This document shows positions 9,595-18,715 of a DNA stretch of 64,000 nt, piece by piece (positions within the stretch are counted from its first letter, which is position 1; the number at the start of each line of letters is the position of its first letter). The stretch is taken from positions 161,102 through 225,101 of the forward strand of contig CAMLMV010000005.1 in assembly GCA_946481275.1 (NCBI GenBank), read 5' to 3'. Origin of the DNA: an uncultured Massilia sp. (GTDB lineage: Bacteria; Pseudomonadota; Gammaproteobacteria; Burkholderiales; Burkholderiaceae). A program made the translations under genes and the position numbers. Under the pieces are notes generated by a model, which was given only the letters and a program-made list of their open reading frames with translations, did not search any database and was not told where the DNA came from.

Positions 9595-10227
9595 TCAGCT
9601 TGCCTTGCCAGAAGACTTGCCGTGTTGCTGGCCCTGCTGGCTGCCCTGGACGCTGCCCTGGACGTTGCCCTGGATCGTGCCGTCACGCGCTTCCGCTTCG
9701 ACACGGACACCGGCCTCCGCGCCGTTGCCGCCGCTTTGCAGGTTGCCGCGGTGGGCACTGCCATTCCCGCCACCCTGCTGGAACGGATCGCGGAAGTTCT
9801 TCAGCGTGTCCTGCTGGGTGCGCAGGCTGTTCTGCGTTTCTTCGGAGGCTGCGCGAGCCACCTCGTCGGCCAGGGATTTGGCCGTACGCGACGTCTGGGG
9901 CACGTGCTGCTCGGCGACACGGGCCAGTTCGACCTGGGAGTCGGCCACGACGCGCGAGAGATGCTGCTGGTAGGCGCGAATCTTTTCCGCTGCGGGTTGG
10001 GCGCGCGACGCGGCGGCCGAGATGGCCTCGGTCGGATGCGTGGTGGTCAACAGTTGTTGACTGGCGATATTCGTTTCTTCCAGCAAGGTCTGGCTCAGCT
10101 GGATGTTGGCTTCGACGATGTTCTGGATCGAACGCGACCACGATTTCGACATGTCGTTGAGAAATGCGACCTGTGCATCCAGGTGCGAACGAACTGCGGG
10201 CGTAACGGATTGCGAGAATAGGAACAT
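9595..10227 (-). CDS. Phasin family protein (PHA granule surface)
   Basis: 210 residues. The first about 130 form the amphipathic helical phasin domain (SHLDAQVAFLNDMSKSWSRSIQNIVEANIQLSQTL in pieces), which coats polyhydroxyalkanoate granules in this family. The C-terminal about 60 residues are low-complexity Gly/Asn/Gln with repeated QGNVQGSVQGSQQG units. The start at 10227 (MFLFSQ) has GAGGT five bases upstream; a Met four codons earlier lacks a site. No PHA genes are adjacent. Confidence 0.85.
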   Translation of the reverse strand: MFLFSQSVTPAVRSHLDAQVAFLNDMSKSWSRSIQNIVEANIQLSQTLLEETNIASQQLLTTTHPTEAISAAASRAQPAAEKIRAYQQHLSRVVADSQVELARVAEQHVPQTSRTAKSLADEVARAASEETQNSLRTQQDTLKNFRDPFQQGGGNGSAHRGNLQSGGNGAEAGVRVEAEARDGTIQGNVQGSVQGSQQGQQHGKSSGKAS

Positions 10228-10583
10228 GTATGACCTCATGAAAGTGTATCCGGTCTGAAAATTGCGACGCTGTGGCACAAAGATGCCAAAAATTAATTGC
10301 TACTTAGATTTTGCATCGCACAATCGCACTGCACAGCAAATATGCGTTCTAGCGCGAGTTCGTTAGACTAGACGCTTTTCATGAATTTTCAATGTCAATT
10401 TCAATCGTGCGCGCCACGGTTTTGTCCTAAATATGAAACTTCCGCCGTTTTCGGCCAATATATTTATCGTCCCGTATTCGCCGGGAAATTAATGACGAAT
10501 TGCTGCATTGCAGCAGATGTGTCGGGGAAGTACCGAACAGGTTGGCAGTGCATGGCGCCATGTCTGGAGTGAGTGTCCGAGTG
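10228..10583. other. Intergenic region with CTGC-N3-GCAG palindrome
   Basis: No gene is supported in these 356 bp. The phasin promoter must lie near 10260-10330 (AT-rich). A perfect palindrome GCTGCATTGCAGC is at 10502-10514 and another, CATGGCGCCATG, at 10551-10562. The first matches the CTGC-N3-GCAG form reported for PhaR-type PHA regulators, but is about 275 bp from the phasin start. Confidence 0.4.
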
Positions 10584-11318
10584 TCAATCCCGCGCCGTGC
10601 GCCATTCCTGCGAGCTGGCTGTCGATTCATGCTCCGGGCAATTGGTTTGCCTCCATTTGCCGTGTTTCTCGATCATGTCGATGCTCGTCGTCGGCGCGCG
10701 CTCCGTCATGCAGTACGTGCCGCCACCCGAGATCACGCGCTCGCGGCGCGCCCCGTCGCCCGTGTTGTTGACCAGTTCCGCCACCTTCGGCGCCTGGTAC
10801 CACGCGTTCGGCGCCATGTCGGCCGCGGCCTGGATGCCCTTGCGCAGGCGGATCTGCGGGCTGTCCGGCGGGGCCACGATATAGGGATTGTTTTCCTTGC
10901 GCAGCGCGCGGTCGATGGCGCCGACGTCGCGGCGGGCGCGTTCGAGCATCGTGGCGCCCGTGGAGGGCGTTGCCGGGGTCGCGGGCGTGCTCGCGGCGGC
11001 GGGCGTGCCGGCCGCCGGCGGCGCCACGGCGGGGGCGGCCGGCACGGTCACGCGGGGCAGGGTGATCGCCCCGGCGCGCGGCGCCACCTGCGGGCGCGGG
11101 GGCGCCTGTTCCTCTTTTTCGCGCCGCGGCTGGGGCGCGGCGGGTGCCGGCAGCCGTATCCACTGGATCGTCGAGCGCGCCGGATCGGCCGTGACGGCAG
11201 GTGGTCGGCGCGTCATCTGCCAGCCCAGGATCAGGATGGCATGCACGATGAGGGTGGCCGCGATGCCGACGTGGCGGCGGTCGCGCGGCGGGAGCAGGGC
11301 AGGTGCGGTGGCGATCAT
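10584..11318 (-). CDS. Hypothetical inner-membrane-anchored protein
   Basis: 244 residues. One membrane segment (about 17-34, VGIAATLIVHAILILGW) is followed by a proline/alanine-rich stretch to about 120 and then a more ordered domain (IRLRKGIQAAADMAPNAWYQAPKVAELVNN...GGGTYCMTERAPT) with two cysteines. The layout, a short cytoplasmic head, one span and a Pro-rich periplasmic linker, resembles TonB or energy-transducing anchors, but no TonB C-terminal motif is seen. Family not recognised; transcribed alone on the minus strand. Confidence 0.7.
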   Translation of the reverse strand: MIATAPALLPPRDRRHVGIAATLIVHAILILGWQMTRRPPAVTADPARSTIQWIRLPAPAAPQPRREKEEQAPPRPQVAPRAGAITLPRVTVPAAPAVAPPAAGTPAAASTPATPATPSTGATMLERARRDVGAIDRALRKENNPYIVAPPDSPQIRLRKGIQAAADMAPNAWYQAPKVAELVNNTGDGARRERVISGGGTYCMTERAPTTSIDMIEKHGKWRQTNCPEHESTASSQEWRTARD

Positions 11319-11383
11319 GTCGGCCCAGTATAGCCAGCCCCGATCGCCATATCCTCACACATTATTGCGCTTACTGGCGCGGA

Positions 11384-11890
11384 TTAGCGGCGGCGGAACC
11401 GGTCGTCGTACAGCGGATCCGGTCCGTTGAGCATCTGGCGCACGACGCCCTGCGCATCGAAATGCACGTTCATCATCGAGTTCCACACGCCCGCTTCCTT
11501 GTAGCGGTACGACCAGACTTCGTAGTCGTGCGCGTACACGCGCGACACCTCGGCGGGGCGGCCGAAGTTGCGCAGGATGTCGTCCTTGGTCCAGTGGTCG
11601 ACTTTTACCTTGCCGAAGTTCTCGCTCGTGAGCACCTGGTCGTACGAGACGAGGCGGCCGTCCGGGCCGATGCGGGCCATGTACTGGAACTGGCCCATCG
11701 GCTGGCCGCGGTACTCGAGCACCTGGCCGCCGGCGGGATCCGGATAGACGGCGTTCGGCTGCCCGAGCTGCGCAGTGACGGCGGCCAGCGGTGCCCCGCT
11801 GGGCGGCGGCTGGCGCAATAGCGTCGTGCAGCCCGCCAGGACCAGCGCCAGGGCGGCCGCACACAGGGTCGAACGGAGCTGAGTAGTCAT
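11384..11890 (-). CDS. Lipoprotein, paralogue of the next gene (BamE/SmpA-like fold)
   Basis: 168 residues with a lipobox VLAGC (Cys21). Two similar half-domains follow: one begins [32 protein letters not shown], the other [30 protein letters not shown]. The pattern of a short helix followed by G-P and a WSYRY strand is that of BamE/SmpA-type repeats. It is 14 bp after a close paralogue (11905-12396), so the pair arose by tandem duplication. Likely outer-membrane lipoprotein; role unknown. Confidence 0.8.
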   Translation of the reverse strand: MTTQLRSTLCAAALALVLAGCTTLLRQPPPSGAPLAAVTAQLGQPNAVYPDPAGGQVLEYRGQPMGQFQYMARIGPDGRLVSYDQVLTSENFGKVKVDHWTKDDILRNFGRPAEVSRVYAHDYEVWSYRYKEAGVWNSMMNVHFDAQGVVRQMLNGPDPLYDDRFRRR

Positions 11891-11904
11891 CGCGATCTCC
11901 TGAG

Positions 11905-12396
11905 TTACAGGCCCTTCGAACGGTCGTCGAGCAGGGGATCCGGCGTGTCGTCCGAACGCCGTACTTCGCCGCGGACGTTGAAATAGATATTCCTGTACGA
12001 GTTCCAGATGCCGTCCTGCTTGTAGCGGTACGACCAGACTTCGTCGCCCGTCGCGCGGTCGCGCGAGACCTCGGCGGGGCGGCCGAAGGTGCGCAGCACG
12101 TCGTCCTTCGTCCAGCGCGCCGGCTGCACCTTGGCGAAGTTCGCGCTGGTGAGTGCCTGCTCGTACGAGACGAGACGGCCGTCCGCGCCGATGCGTGCCA
12201 TGTGGTTGTACTGGCCCATCGGCTGGCCGCGGTATTCGAGCACCTGGCCGCCGGCGGGATCGGGGTAGACGGCGTCCGGCTTGCCCAGCTTCGCAGTCAC
12301 GTCGGCCAGCGGCGTGCCGGCCGGCGGCGTGCGGCTGAAGGTCGAGCAGGCGGACAGGGACAGGGCGACGGCGATCGTGATGAGAGTTGTTTTCAT
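11905..12396 (-). CDS. Lipoprotein, tandem paralogue (BamE/SmpA-like fold)
   Basis: 163 residues, lipobox SLSAC (Cys17). It shares long near-identical blocks with its neighbour ([36 protein letters not shown]) and the same two-repeat architecture. Start at MKTTLI (12396); an upstream in-frame Met lacks support. It is the first gene of the pair and is divergent from rpsO. Confidence 0.8.
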   Translation of the reverse strand: MKTTLITIAVALSLSACSTFSRTPPAGTPLADVTAKLGKPDAVYPDPAGGQVLEYRGQPMGQYNHMARIGADGRLVSYEQALTSANFAKVQPARWTKDDVLRTFGRPAEVSRDRATGDEVWSYRYKQDGIWNSYRNIYFNVRGEVRRSDDTPDPLLDDRSKGL

Positions 12397-12492
12397 GTAT
12401 GTATGGATCAGCGGGCATGCCATTGTGGCATCGCCAACCCGCCGATTTTAACGGAAGCGGCGGAAAAACTGGCTTCCCCTGCGCTTTTCACA

Positions 12493-12528
12493 TATACTTC
12501 CCGGTCTTGGCCTTCGGGCCAGGTTTTT
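12493..12528 (+). promoter_or_regulatory. rpsO promoter -10 and 5' UTR hairpin
   Basis: TATACT (12493-12498) is a good -10. Just downstream a hairpin with a TTCG tetraloop (CTTGGCC-ttcg-GGCCAGG, 12506-12523) is followed by TTTTT. If transcription starts near 12505 this hairpin would form the extreme 5' end of the rpsO transcript and could stabilise it; from upstream transcription it could act as a terminator. Confidence 0.45.
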
Positions 12529-12584
12529 ATCAATTCACGGTGCGCTGGGTTCCGACTCTTGCACCGCATGTGAAAGGCAACATC

Positions 12585-12854
12585 ATGACCGTAGAAAACA
12601 TCAACAAGGCCGCGATCATCGCGGACAACGCACGCGGCGACAAAGACACCGGTTCGCCGGAAGTCCAGGTTGCACTGCTGACCGCCCGCATCAACGAACT
12701 GAACGGCCACTTCAAGGAACACCAGAAGGATCACCACTCCCGTCGTGGCCTGATCATGATGGTCAACCGTCGTAAGAGCCTGCTGGCTTACCTGAAGGCC
12801 AAGGATCTGAACCGTTACCGCGACCTGATCGCCAAGCTCGGCCTGCGTAAGTAA
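12585..12854 (+). CDS. rpsO: 30S ribosomal protein S15
   Basis: 89 residues, full family length. S15 binds 16S rRNA early in small-subunit assembly. Conserved segments include [34 protein letters not shown] and [13 protein letters not shown]. It precedes pnp as in most proteobacteria, 178 bp away with a terminator-like hairpin between. Confidence 0.98.
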   Translation: MTVENINKAAIIADNARGDKDTGSPEVQVALLTARINELNGHFKEHQKDHHSRRGLIMMVNRRKSLLAYLKAKDLNRYRDLIAKLGLRK

Positions 12855-12895
12855 TCAGCAGTTCCCGAGCATTGCGCCAGACGGCTCAAGCTTCG

Positions 12896-12935
12896 AAATG
12901 CCTGCGTCAGTTCTACTGCCGCGGGCATTTTTCGT
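12896..12935 (+). terminator. Terminator/RNase-site hairpin between rpsO and pnp
   Basis: AAATGCCTGCG pairs with CGCGGGCATTT across a 14-nt loop with one mismatch, followed by TTCGTTTT. In this operon such hairpins partially terminate and are processed; pnp is likely reached by readthrough. Confidence 0.7.
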
Positions 12936-13032
12936 TTTGGCCTCTGTTGAGTTTTACCCTGTAGCAAGTTGGAACGTCGTGAGGTGAACGACAGCGCCTG
13001 AAAATCTGTCGGCAAATAGAAAGGGATTACCC

Positions 13033-15132
13033 ATGTTTAACAAAGTTACGAAAACCTTCCAGTACGGCGACCATACCGTCACCCTCGAGACCGGCGAAAT
13101 CGCCCGTCAAGCCAGTGGCGCCGTCCTCGTGTCGGTCGAAGACACCGTCGTTCTCGCGACTGTCGTCGCCAAGAAGGATGCCAAGCCAGGCCAGGATTTC
13201 TTCCCGCTGACCGTCGACTACATCGAGAAGAGCTACGCCGCGGGCAAGATCCCGGGCGGCTTCTTCAAGCGTGAAGGCCGTCCGTCGGAGAAGGAGACGC
13301 TGACGTCGCGCCTGATCGACCGTCCGATCCGTCCGCTGTTCCCGGAAGGCTATCTGAACGAAGTCCAGGTAATCATCCACGTCCTGTCCGTCAACCCGGA
13401 AATCGATCCGGACATCCCGTCGATGATCGGTGCCTCGGCCGCCCTGTGCGTGGCCGGCATCCCGTTCAACGGCCCGATCGGCGCCGCACGCGTCGGTTAC
13501 GCGAACGGCCAGTACATCCTGAACCCGACCACCACCCAGCTCAAGACCTCGCAGATGGACCTGGTCGTCGCCGGTACCGAGCACGCCGTGCTGATGGTCG
13601 AATCGGAAGCGCAGCAACTGTCCGAAGAAATCATGCTGGGCGCGGTCGTCTACGGCCACGAGCAGATGAAGGCCGTCATCGACGCGATCCACGCGCTGGT
13701 GGAAGAAGGCGGCAAGCCGGAAGTCGAATGGGCGCCGGCACCGAAGAACGAAGAACTGATCGTCCGCGTCACCGCCATTGCTGAAGGCAAGATCCGCGAA
13801 GCCTACCAGGTCCGCGACAAGCAGGCCCGTACGCAGAAGCTGAAGGACGCGACCGCGCAGGTGCTGGCCGAGCTGGGCGAAGGCGTGGACGCCGTCGAAG
13901 TCGGCAACATCCTGTTCGACATGGAAGCCAAGGTCGTGCGTTCGCAGATCCTGGAAGGCGAGCCGCGCATCGACGGCCGCGACACCCGCACCGTGCGTCC
14001 GATCTCGATCCGCACGAGCGTCCTGCCGCGCACCCACGGTTCCGCGCTGTTCACCCGCGGCGAAACCCAGGCCCTCGTGATCGCCACGCTGGGCACCGGC
14101 CGCGACAGCCAGAAGATCGACGCGCTGATGGGCGAGTACACCGACGACTTCATGATGCACTACAACATGCCCCCGTTCGCCACCGGTGAAACCGGCCGCG
14201 TGGGCACGCCGAAGCGCCGCGAAATCGGCCACGGCCGCCTGGCCAAGCGCGCGCTGGTCGCCGCGCTGCCGTCGCCGGAAGAGTTCAGCTACTCGGTCCG
14301 CCTGGTGTCGGAAATCACCGAGTCGAACGGTTCCTCGTCGATGGCTTCCGTCTGCGGCGGCTGCCTGGCGCTGATGGACGCCGGCGTCCCGATGAAGGCC
14401 CACGTGGCCGGCATCGCGATGGGCCTGATCAAGGAAGGCGGCAAGTTCGCCGTCCTGACCGACATCCTGGGCGATGAAGACCACCTGGGCGACATGGACT
14501 TCAAGGTTGCCGGCACCACCGCGGGCATCACCGCGCTGCAGATGGACATCAAGATCCAGGGCATCACGAAGGAAATCATGCAGGTGGCCCTGGCGCAAGC
14601 CAAGGAAGCCCGCCAGCACATCCTGGTCGAGATGCAGAAGGCCGTGCCGTCCGTGAAGACCGAACTGTCGGACTTCGCACCGCGCCTGATCACCATCAAG
14701 ATCAATCCGGAGAAGATCCGTGACGTGATCGGCAAGGGCGGCGCCGTGATCCGCGCGCTGACCGAAGAAACCGGCACGCAGATCGACATCACCGACGAAG
14801 GCATCGTGACCATCGCGTCGGTCGACGCCGCCGCCGGCCAGGAAGCCAAGCGCCGCATCGAAGAGCTGACCGCATCGGTCGAAGTGGGCAAGACCTACGA
14901 CGGCACCGTGCTGAAGCTGCTGGACTTCGGCGCCATCGTCCAGGTCATGCCGGGCAAGGACGGCCTGCTGCACATCTCGCAGATCGCCAACGAGCGCGTG
15001 AACGCCGTCGCCGACTACCTGAAAGAAGGCCAGCAGGTGCGCGTGAAGGTCCTCGAGACCGACGAGCGCGGCCGCCTGAAGCTGTCGATGAAGGCAGCGG
15101 CTGCGGATGACGCGGCGGCAGCGGCGCAGTAA
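13033..15132 (+). CDS. pnp: Polyribonucleotide nucleotidyltransferase (PNPase)
   Basis: 699 residues, full length. It degrades RNA 3' to 5' using phosphate, as a trimer and part of the degradosome. Two RNase PH domains (start [26 protein letters not shown], second from about 310 with [15 protein letters not shown]) are followed by a KH domain ([20 protein letters not shown], about 553-615) and an S1 domain ([19 protein letters not shown], about 618-690). A strong terminator follows. Confidence 0.97.
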   Translation: MFNKVTKTFQYGDHTVTLETGEIARQASGAVLVSVEDTVVLATVVAKKDAKPGQDFFPLTVDYIEKSYAAGKIPGGFFKREGRPSEKETLTSRLIDRPIRPLFPEGYLNEVQVIIHVLSVNPEIDPDIPSMIGASAALCVAGIPFNGPIGAARVGYANGQYILNPTTTQLKTSQMDLVVAGTEHAVLMVESEAQQLSEEIMLGAVVYGHEQMKAVIDAIHALVEEGGKPEVEWAPAPKNEELIVRVTAIAEGKIREAYQVRDKQARTQKLKDATAQVLAELGEGVDAVEVGNILFDMEAKVVRSQILEGEPRIDGRDTRTVRPISIRTSVLPRTHGSALFTRGETQALVIATLGTGRDSQKIDALMGEYTDDFMMHYNMPPFATGETGRVGTPKRREIGHGRLAKRALVAALPSPEEFSYSVRLVSEITESNGSSSMASVCGGCLALMDAGVPMKAHVAGIAMGLIKEGGKFAVLTDILGDEDHLGDMDFKVAGTTAGITALQMDIKIQGITKEIMQVALAQAKEARQHILVEMQKAVPSVKTELSDFAPRLITIKINPEKIRDVIGKGGAVIRALTEETGTQIDITDEGIVTIASVDAAAGQEAKRRIEELTASVEVGKTYDGTVLKLLDFGAIVQVMPGKDGLLHISQIANERVNAVADYLKEGQQVRVKVLETDERGRLKLSMKAAAADDAAAAAQ

Positions 15133-15165
15133 GGTACTTGCCGGACGCTGCGGCGTCCAGATGAC

Positions 15166-15201
15166 AAAAACCGCCAGTGCGTGAGCCTGGCGGTTTTTTT
15201 T
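15166..15201 (+). terminator. Rho-independent terminator after pnp
   Basis: AACCGCCAG / CTGGCGGTT stem with a short loop and an eight-T run; 34 bp after the stop. Confidence 0.93.
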
Positions 15202-15225
15202 CGTCCAGCGTGGCCGCTATGCGGC

Positions 15226-15438
15226 TCAGGCGGCGAGCTTGGCTTTCTGTGCAGCGGTCAGGCGCTTGCCGACGACGACGATCGTGATGGCCGGCGCGGT
15301 CGGCGCGGTCTGGGCGACGGGCCGGGCGGCGACTTGCAGCGGCGCGGCGGGGGCGGCGAAGGTGTTCGAAATGCTCACTGCCACAACCAGGGCTGCGACA
15401 AAGAGGGCTTCCATATTTTTTGCGATGTTCATTCTCAT
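15226..15438 (-). CDS. Small exported hypothetical protein
   Basis: 70 residues. A hydrophobic stretch (about 11-27, FVAALVVAVSISNTFAAPA) reads as a signal peptide with an Ala-X-Ala cut site, leaving a short mature part rich in Ala, Pro and Val that ends in VVGKRLTAAQKAKLAA. Two close ATG codons (15438, 15432) lie behind GGAGAG. Family not recognised; monocistronic. Confidence 0.6.
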   Translation of the reverse strand: MRMNIAKNMEALFVAALVVAVSISNTFAAPAAPLQVAARPVAQTAPTAPAITIVVVGKRLTAAQKAKLAA

Positions 15439-15691
15439 CTCTCCGTTTCGTTTGACTGTACGGACATTATCGGAACGGATGAGATATAAATCCAATTTCA
15501 AGTTCAAATACTCGGCATTACTCAGAGGAATATCTTGCCGAGCGAAAACCGGTTTGGATATCACTGGAATGAATAATTTGTTTGAATTTCATGAATGAGC
15601 CGATGCCGGTGTTTCGGCCCGGCTGCGGAACCGTCGGCCGTCGTCCGTGCACTCATGCCAGTACCGCTCATGCAGGCAACAACTGGACATC

Positions 15692-15889
15692 ATGGACAAA
15701 CTCTTCTTCATCCAGCATTTTTTCTCCAAGAACCCGCCGGGGAGGCCCGGCCGGCAGCCGGCCTGCGCGCCGTTGAGCGACGGGCAACTGGCGGTCATGT
15801 TGCGCGGTCCGGCCGCGCGCCGCCACGAGGACGACGTCGACTGGGGCCGCGTCCGGGGCCTGCCCAGAAAAGGGGGAGAGACGCCATAA
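15692..15889 (+). CDS. Small hypothetical protein (65 aa)
   Basis: 65 residues starting MDKLFFIQHFF, then proline- and arginine-rich. It is followed 23 bp later by a second small gene on the same strand. About 60-80 bp upstream is a degenerate hrpII-like element (TTCG at 15613, GTCG at 15633, 16 bp between). The high-GC composition makes chance ORFs common, so coding status is uncertain. No family recognised. Confidence 0.4.
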   Translation: MDKLFFIQHFFSKNPPGRPGRQPACAPLSDGQLAVMLRGPAARRHEDDVDWGRVRGLPRKGGETP

Positions 15890-15912
15890 CCACACATCCG
15901 AGGGGCGCAAAC

Positions 15913-16284
15913 TTGCAAGATGAAGCGGGCTCGGCCCGGACCACGGCGCTGCTGCGCGAATTGATCGGGCTGACCGGCCGGGACGGGGACGAGGTGCTCG
16001 AGCTCCAGTTCGGCGACGTGCTGACGCGCACCGCCCTGCACACGCTGGACAGGCAGTACCTCGTGGTCACGGCGCTGCTGCCGCCGTGCGGCGACGGGGG
16101 CTGTCCGGTGCCGCCGCGGGTGGACGACATGGAATTCCTCCGGGATGCCGACGAGGGCCGCTACATCGGCCTGCGCCTGGTCCCCATCGGATCGCTGCCG
16201 GACGAACGCAGCGTGATGGATGCGATCCTCGCGACGTCCGACATGGCCGCAGCCTGGCTGGCGGCGCAGCGCCCGCGCGCCTAG
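15913..16284 (+). CDS. Hypothetical acidic protein (123 aa), TTG start likely
   Basis: 123 residues from a TTG at 15913 that has GAGGGG eight bases before it; no good ATG lies near. The sequence (LLRELIGLTGRDGDEVLELQFGD, then alternating strands and a final helix AILATSDMAAAWLAAQ) is compact and acidic and weakly recalls small type III chaperones, but no diagnostic motif is present. The stop overlaps the convergent histidine-kinase gene by 4 bp. Longer in-frame extensions would overlap the 65-aa gene. Confidence 0.5.
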   Translation: MQDEAGSARTTALLRELIGLTGRDGDEVLELQFGDVLTRTALHTLDRQYLVVTALLPPCGDGGCPVPPRVDDMEFLRDADEGRYIGLRLVPIGSLPDERSVMDAILATSDMAAAWLAAQRPRA

Positions 16285-17693
16285 GCGGCCTGGTCGGGCA
16301 GGCGGTGCGTGAACTCGACCCGCGCCTCCAGTCCCGTGACCGCGCCCGGCGTCCCGCAATTGCACAGGGTGAGCCTGGCCTGCATCGAATCGGCGATCTC
16401 GGCACAGATCGCCAGCCCGAGGCCGCCGCCTTTCGAACTGTGGGCGGCGGCGAACGGTTCGAACACGCGCATCTCCTGCTGGTCGGGGATGCCGGGACCG
16501 GAATCCCAGACGCACAGCAGGGCGCCGCCGTCGTTGGGCACGACCCGGATGCCGAGGCGGGATGCGGCCGGCGTATGGCGGATCGCGTTGTGCAGCAGGT
16601 TGGACACCATCTCGGCGGCCATCCAGTGGCGTCCCTCGACCCAGACGTTGCTCGCGTCCAGCTCGAAATCGAGGTCCTTGTCGGAGATCAGCGGCGACAG
16701 GTCGATTGCCACCTCGCGCGCCACGTCCGCCAGGTTGCAGCGCTCGCGCGTGGGTTTGCCCCGCAATTGCTCGACCCGGGCGAGCGACAGCAGCTGGTTG
16801 GCCAGCTTCGTGGCGCGCTCGACCGTCGAACGCATTTCGCGCAGCGCCAGTTCCGGTTCGATGTCGCCGCTCAGCCCCGATTGCAGCTGCGTCTGCAGCA
16901 CGGCCAGCGGGGTGCGCAGCTGGTGCGACGCGTTCGCGACGAAATGCTGTTGCAGGTCGACGGTGCGGTGCAGGCGCCCCATCAACTGGTTCAGGGCCGC
17001 CACCACGGGCCGCAGTTCGCGCGGCGCGGACGCGCAGTGGAGGGCCGACAAATCGTCCTCGTGGCGCGCGTCCAGCTGCGCGCGCAGGCTGTCGAGCGGG
17101 CGCAGGGCGAGCGTGACGGCGGCCATCGTCACCGCGGCCACGATCGCCAGCAACAGCGTCTGCCCCAGCACCGTGCCCCACAGGATGCCGCTCACCACCT
17201 CGCGCCGGTACGTCAGCGGTTCGGCGATCTGGATGATGACGTCGTCTTCCGGGCGCTGCAGTTTCGACGGCTGCGCCAGCGCGGCGACGCGCACGGGCGC
17301 GCTGCCGTACGTGCTTTCGTAGACCTTCAGCAGGGTGGGCTCTTTCGGCCACCGGGAGGCGGGGTTGCGGAAGGTCGGCAAGTCCGCGTCGCCCGCGATG
17401 TACCTGCCGTTGCGGTCGCTGATCTTGTACAGCATGCGGGTGGAAAACCCCGCCTCGTACACCTCCAGCGTCGCGAAGGCCACCTCGTTGCGCAGGCGGC
17501 CGTCCTCCACCGCGATGTCGTTGCCGATCGAGTACGCGGTCGTCACCAGCATGCGGTCGTAGGCCGTGTTGGCGGAATCGAGCGCGCGCTCGTACAGGCG
17601 GAAGGCGTTGAGGACGATGAACAGGGCGATGGGCGCCAGGATGCCGGCCAGCAGGTAGCGGCGCAGCGAGTGGTCGCGCAGCGCGAACTTCAT
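16281..17693 (-). CDS. TctE-like sensor histidine kinase
   Basis: 470 residues. Membrane segment 1 (about 13-30), a periplasmic domain of the two-component sensor N-terminal type seen in TctE (about 31-165), membrane segment 2 (about 172-195), a HAMP-like linker, the H-box NASHQLRTPL with His257, and an ATPase domain with NLLHNAIRHTP, DSGPGI and KGGGLGLAI. It phosphorylates the response regulator encoded just upstream, with which it overlaps (ATGA). TctE-type sensors detect small nutrients such as carboxylates or sugar phosphates; the ligand is not readable. Confidence 0.93.
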   Translation of the reverse strand: MKFALRDHSLRRYLLAGILAPIALFIVLNAFRLYERALDSANTAYDRMLVTTAYSIGNDIAVEDGRLRNEVAFATLEVYEAGFSTRMLYKISDRNGRYIAGDADLPTFRNPASRWPKEPTLLKVYESTYGSAPVRVAALAQPSKLQRPEDDVIIQIAEPLTYRREVVSGILWGTVLGQTLLLAIVAAVTMAAVTLALRPLDSLRAQLDARHEDDLSALHCASAPRELRPVVAALNQLMGRLHRTVDLQQHFVANASHQLRTPLAVLQTQLQSGLSGDIEPELALREMRSTVERATKLANQLLSLARVEQLRGKPTRERCNLADVAREVAIDLSPLISDKDLDFELDASNVWVEGRHWMAAEMVSNLLHNAIRHTPAASRLGIRVVPNDGGALLCVWDSGPGIPDQQEMRVFEPFAAAHSSKGGGLGLAICAEIADSMQARLTLCNCGTPGAVTGLEARVEFTHRLPDQAA

Positions 17694-18370
17694 GCGTGCC
17701 GGACGGTCTGGGGGCGCAGCAGGTAGCCGACGCCGCGCAGCGTCATGATCTCGGTCTGCGTCGCCGTCAGCTTCTTGCGCAGGCGGTGGATGACGACCTC
17801 GATGGCCTCGACCTGGACGTTGGCGTCCTCGGGAAAGACCACCTGCAACAGGCGTTCGCGATTGACCGCGTGGCCCGGGCGGGCGATCAGCGCCTTCAGC
17901 AGGGCCTGCTCGCGGGGCGTGAACTCGAGCGGCTCCTCGCCGTTGTAGAACGCGCCCGAACTGCGTTCGAAGCGCAGCCGCCCGCATTTCTGCATCGATT
18001 CCTCGCCATTCCCCTTGCGCCGCAGCTGCGCATGGATCCGCGCCTCCAGCTCTTCCAGGTCGAACGGCTTGGCGAGGTAGTCGTCGGCACCGGCGTTCAG
18101 GCCCGCGACCCGGTCGCCCACGGCGCCGCGCGCGGTCAGCACGATGATCGGCACGCCGATCGACAGGGCGCGGGTGCGCTGGAGGATGTGCAGGCCGTCC
18201 AGCGACGGAATGTTCAGGTCGAGGATGACCAGGTCGTTCGTTTCTTCGCGGATCTGGCGGAAGGCATGGGCGCCGTCGGCACAGGTGGTGACCTCGAAAC
18301 CGCGTTTGTCGAGGGCGCGGGCGAGCGCTTTCGACATGTCGGCGTCGTCTTCCACAAGCAGGATTTTCAT
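17690..18370 (-). CDS. OmpR-family response regulator (TctD-like)
   Basis: 226 residues. The receiver domain has the acidic pair EDD (7-9), phospho-acceptor Asp51 (VILDLNIPS), the TAR and KPFDLEEL motifs, and the C-terminal winged helix (about 130-222) ends VHRLRKKLT and TLRGVGYLL in the family pattern. It is first in the operon with its kinase and divergent from the porin-transporter genes, whose upstream region carries three direct repeats that fit an OmpR-type site. Confidence 0.94.
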   Translation of the reverse strand: MKILLVEDDADMSKALARALDKRGFEVTTCADGAHAFRQIREETNDLVILDLNIPSLDGLHILQRTRALSIGVPIIVLTARGAVGDRVAGLNAGADDYLAKPFDLEELEARIHAQLRRKGNGEESMQKCGRLRFERSSGAFYNGEEPLEFTPREQALLKALIARPGHAVNRERLLQVVFPEDANVQVEAIEVVIHRLRKKLTATQTEIMTLRGVGYLLRPQTVRHA

Positions 18371-18715
18371 AGATCGTCGGGTCGTTGAGTAGTCGGAATA
18401 CCGCGAACACTGCCGTTACATCCGCGAATTTACTTGTGCACGAGAAAAAATGGAAGATGAATGAACTTTCCTGCGGGCAAAAGGTACTTACTGAAAGCAG
18501 TTTGAAAGGAGGCTGAAAGCCGGGCGCAAGTTTGGAGCACTTTTGCGGCACCGCAATATCGCAATTTGAAAATTGCTTCAATACACTGCGCCCAAGTCGA
18601 GCGCCACGCCTCCCCCCGGCGGGCACATCGGCGCAAGGCCGGCCGTGTGCAGTCAGCGCGGCCAGCTTCCATAACGAGGGATGGGCGCAACCAGAGCGCC
18701 CTTACAGGAGACGAA
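18371..18715. promoter_or_regulatory. Divergent control region, regulator/porin
   Basis: This 345-bp gap between response regulator and porin has two notable elements. Three 11-bp-spaced copies of YTGAAAG start at 18491, 18502 and 18513, the spacing expected for a tandem-binding OmpR-family regulator. A perfect palindrome GCAATTT-GA-AAATTGC lies at 18561-18576. No gene is seen. Confidence 0.6.

Noticed and set aside
10381..10572. 63-codon plus-strand frame in the phasin upstream region
   Set aside because: Cys-rich random-looking translation, no ribosome site, no neighbours on that strand.
13027..14973. Long minus-strand open frame opposite pnp
   Set aside because: It is the mirror of a conserved gene in GC-rich DNA; its translation is His/Asp/Arg-rich with no domain. 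Similar mirrors oppose ilvB, sctV, the permease and others.
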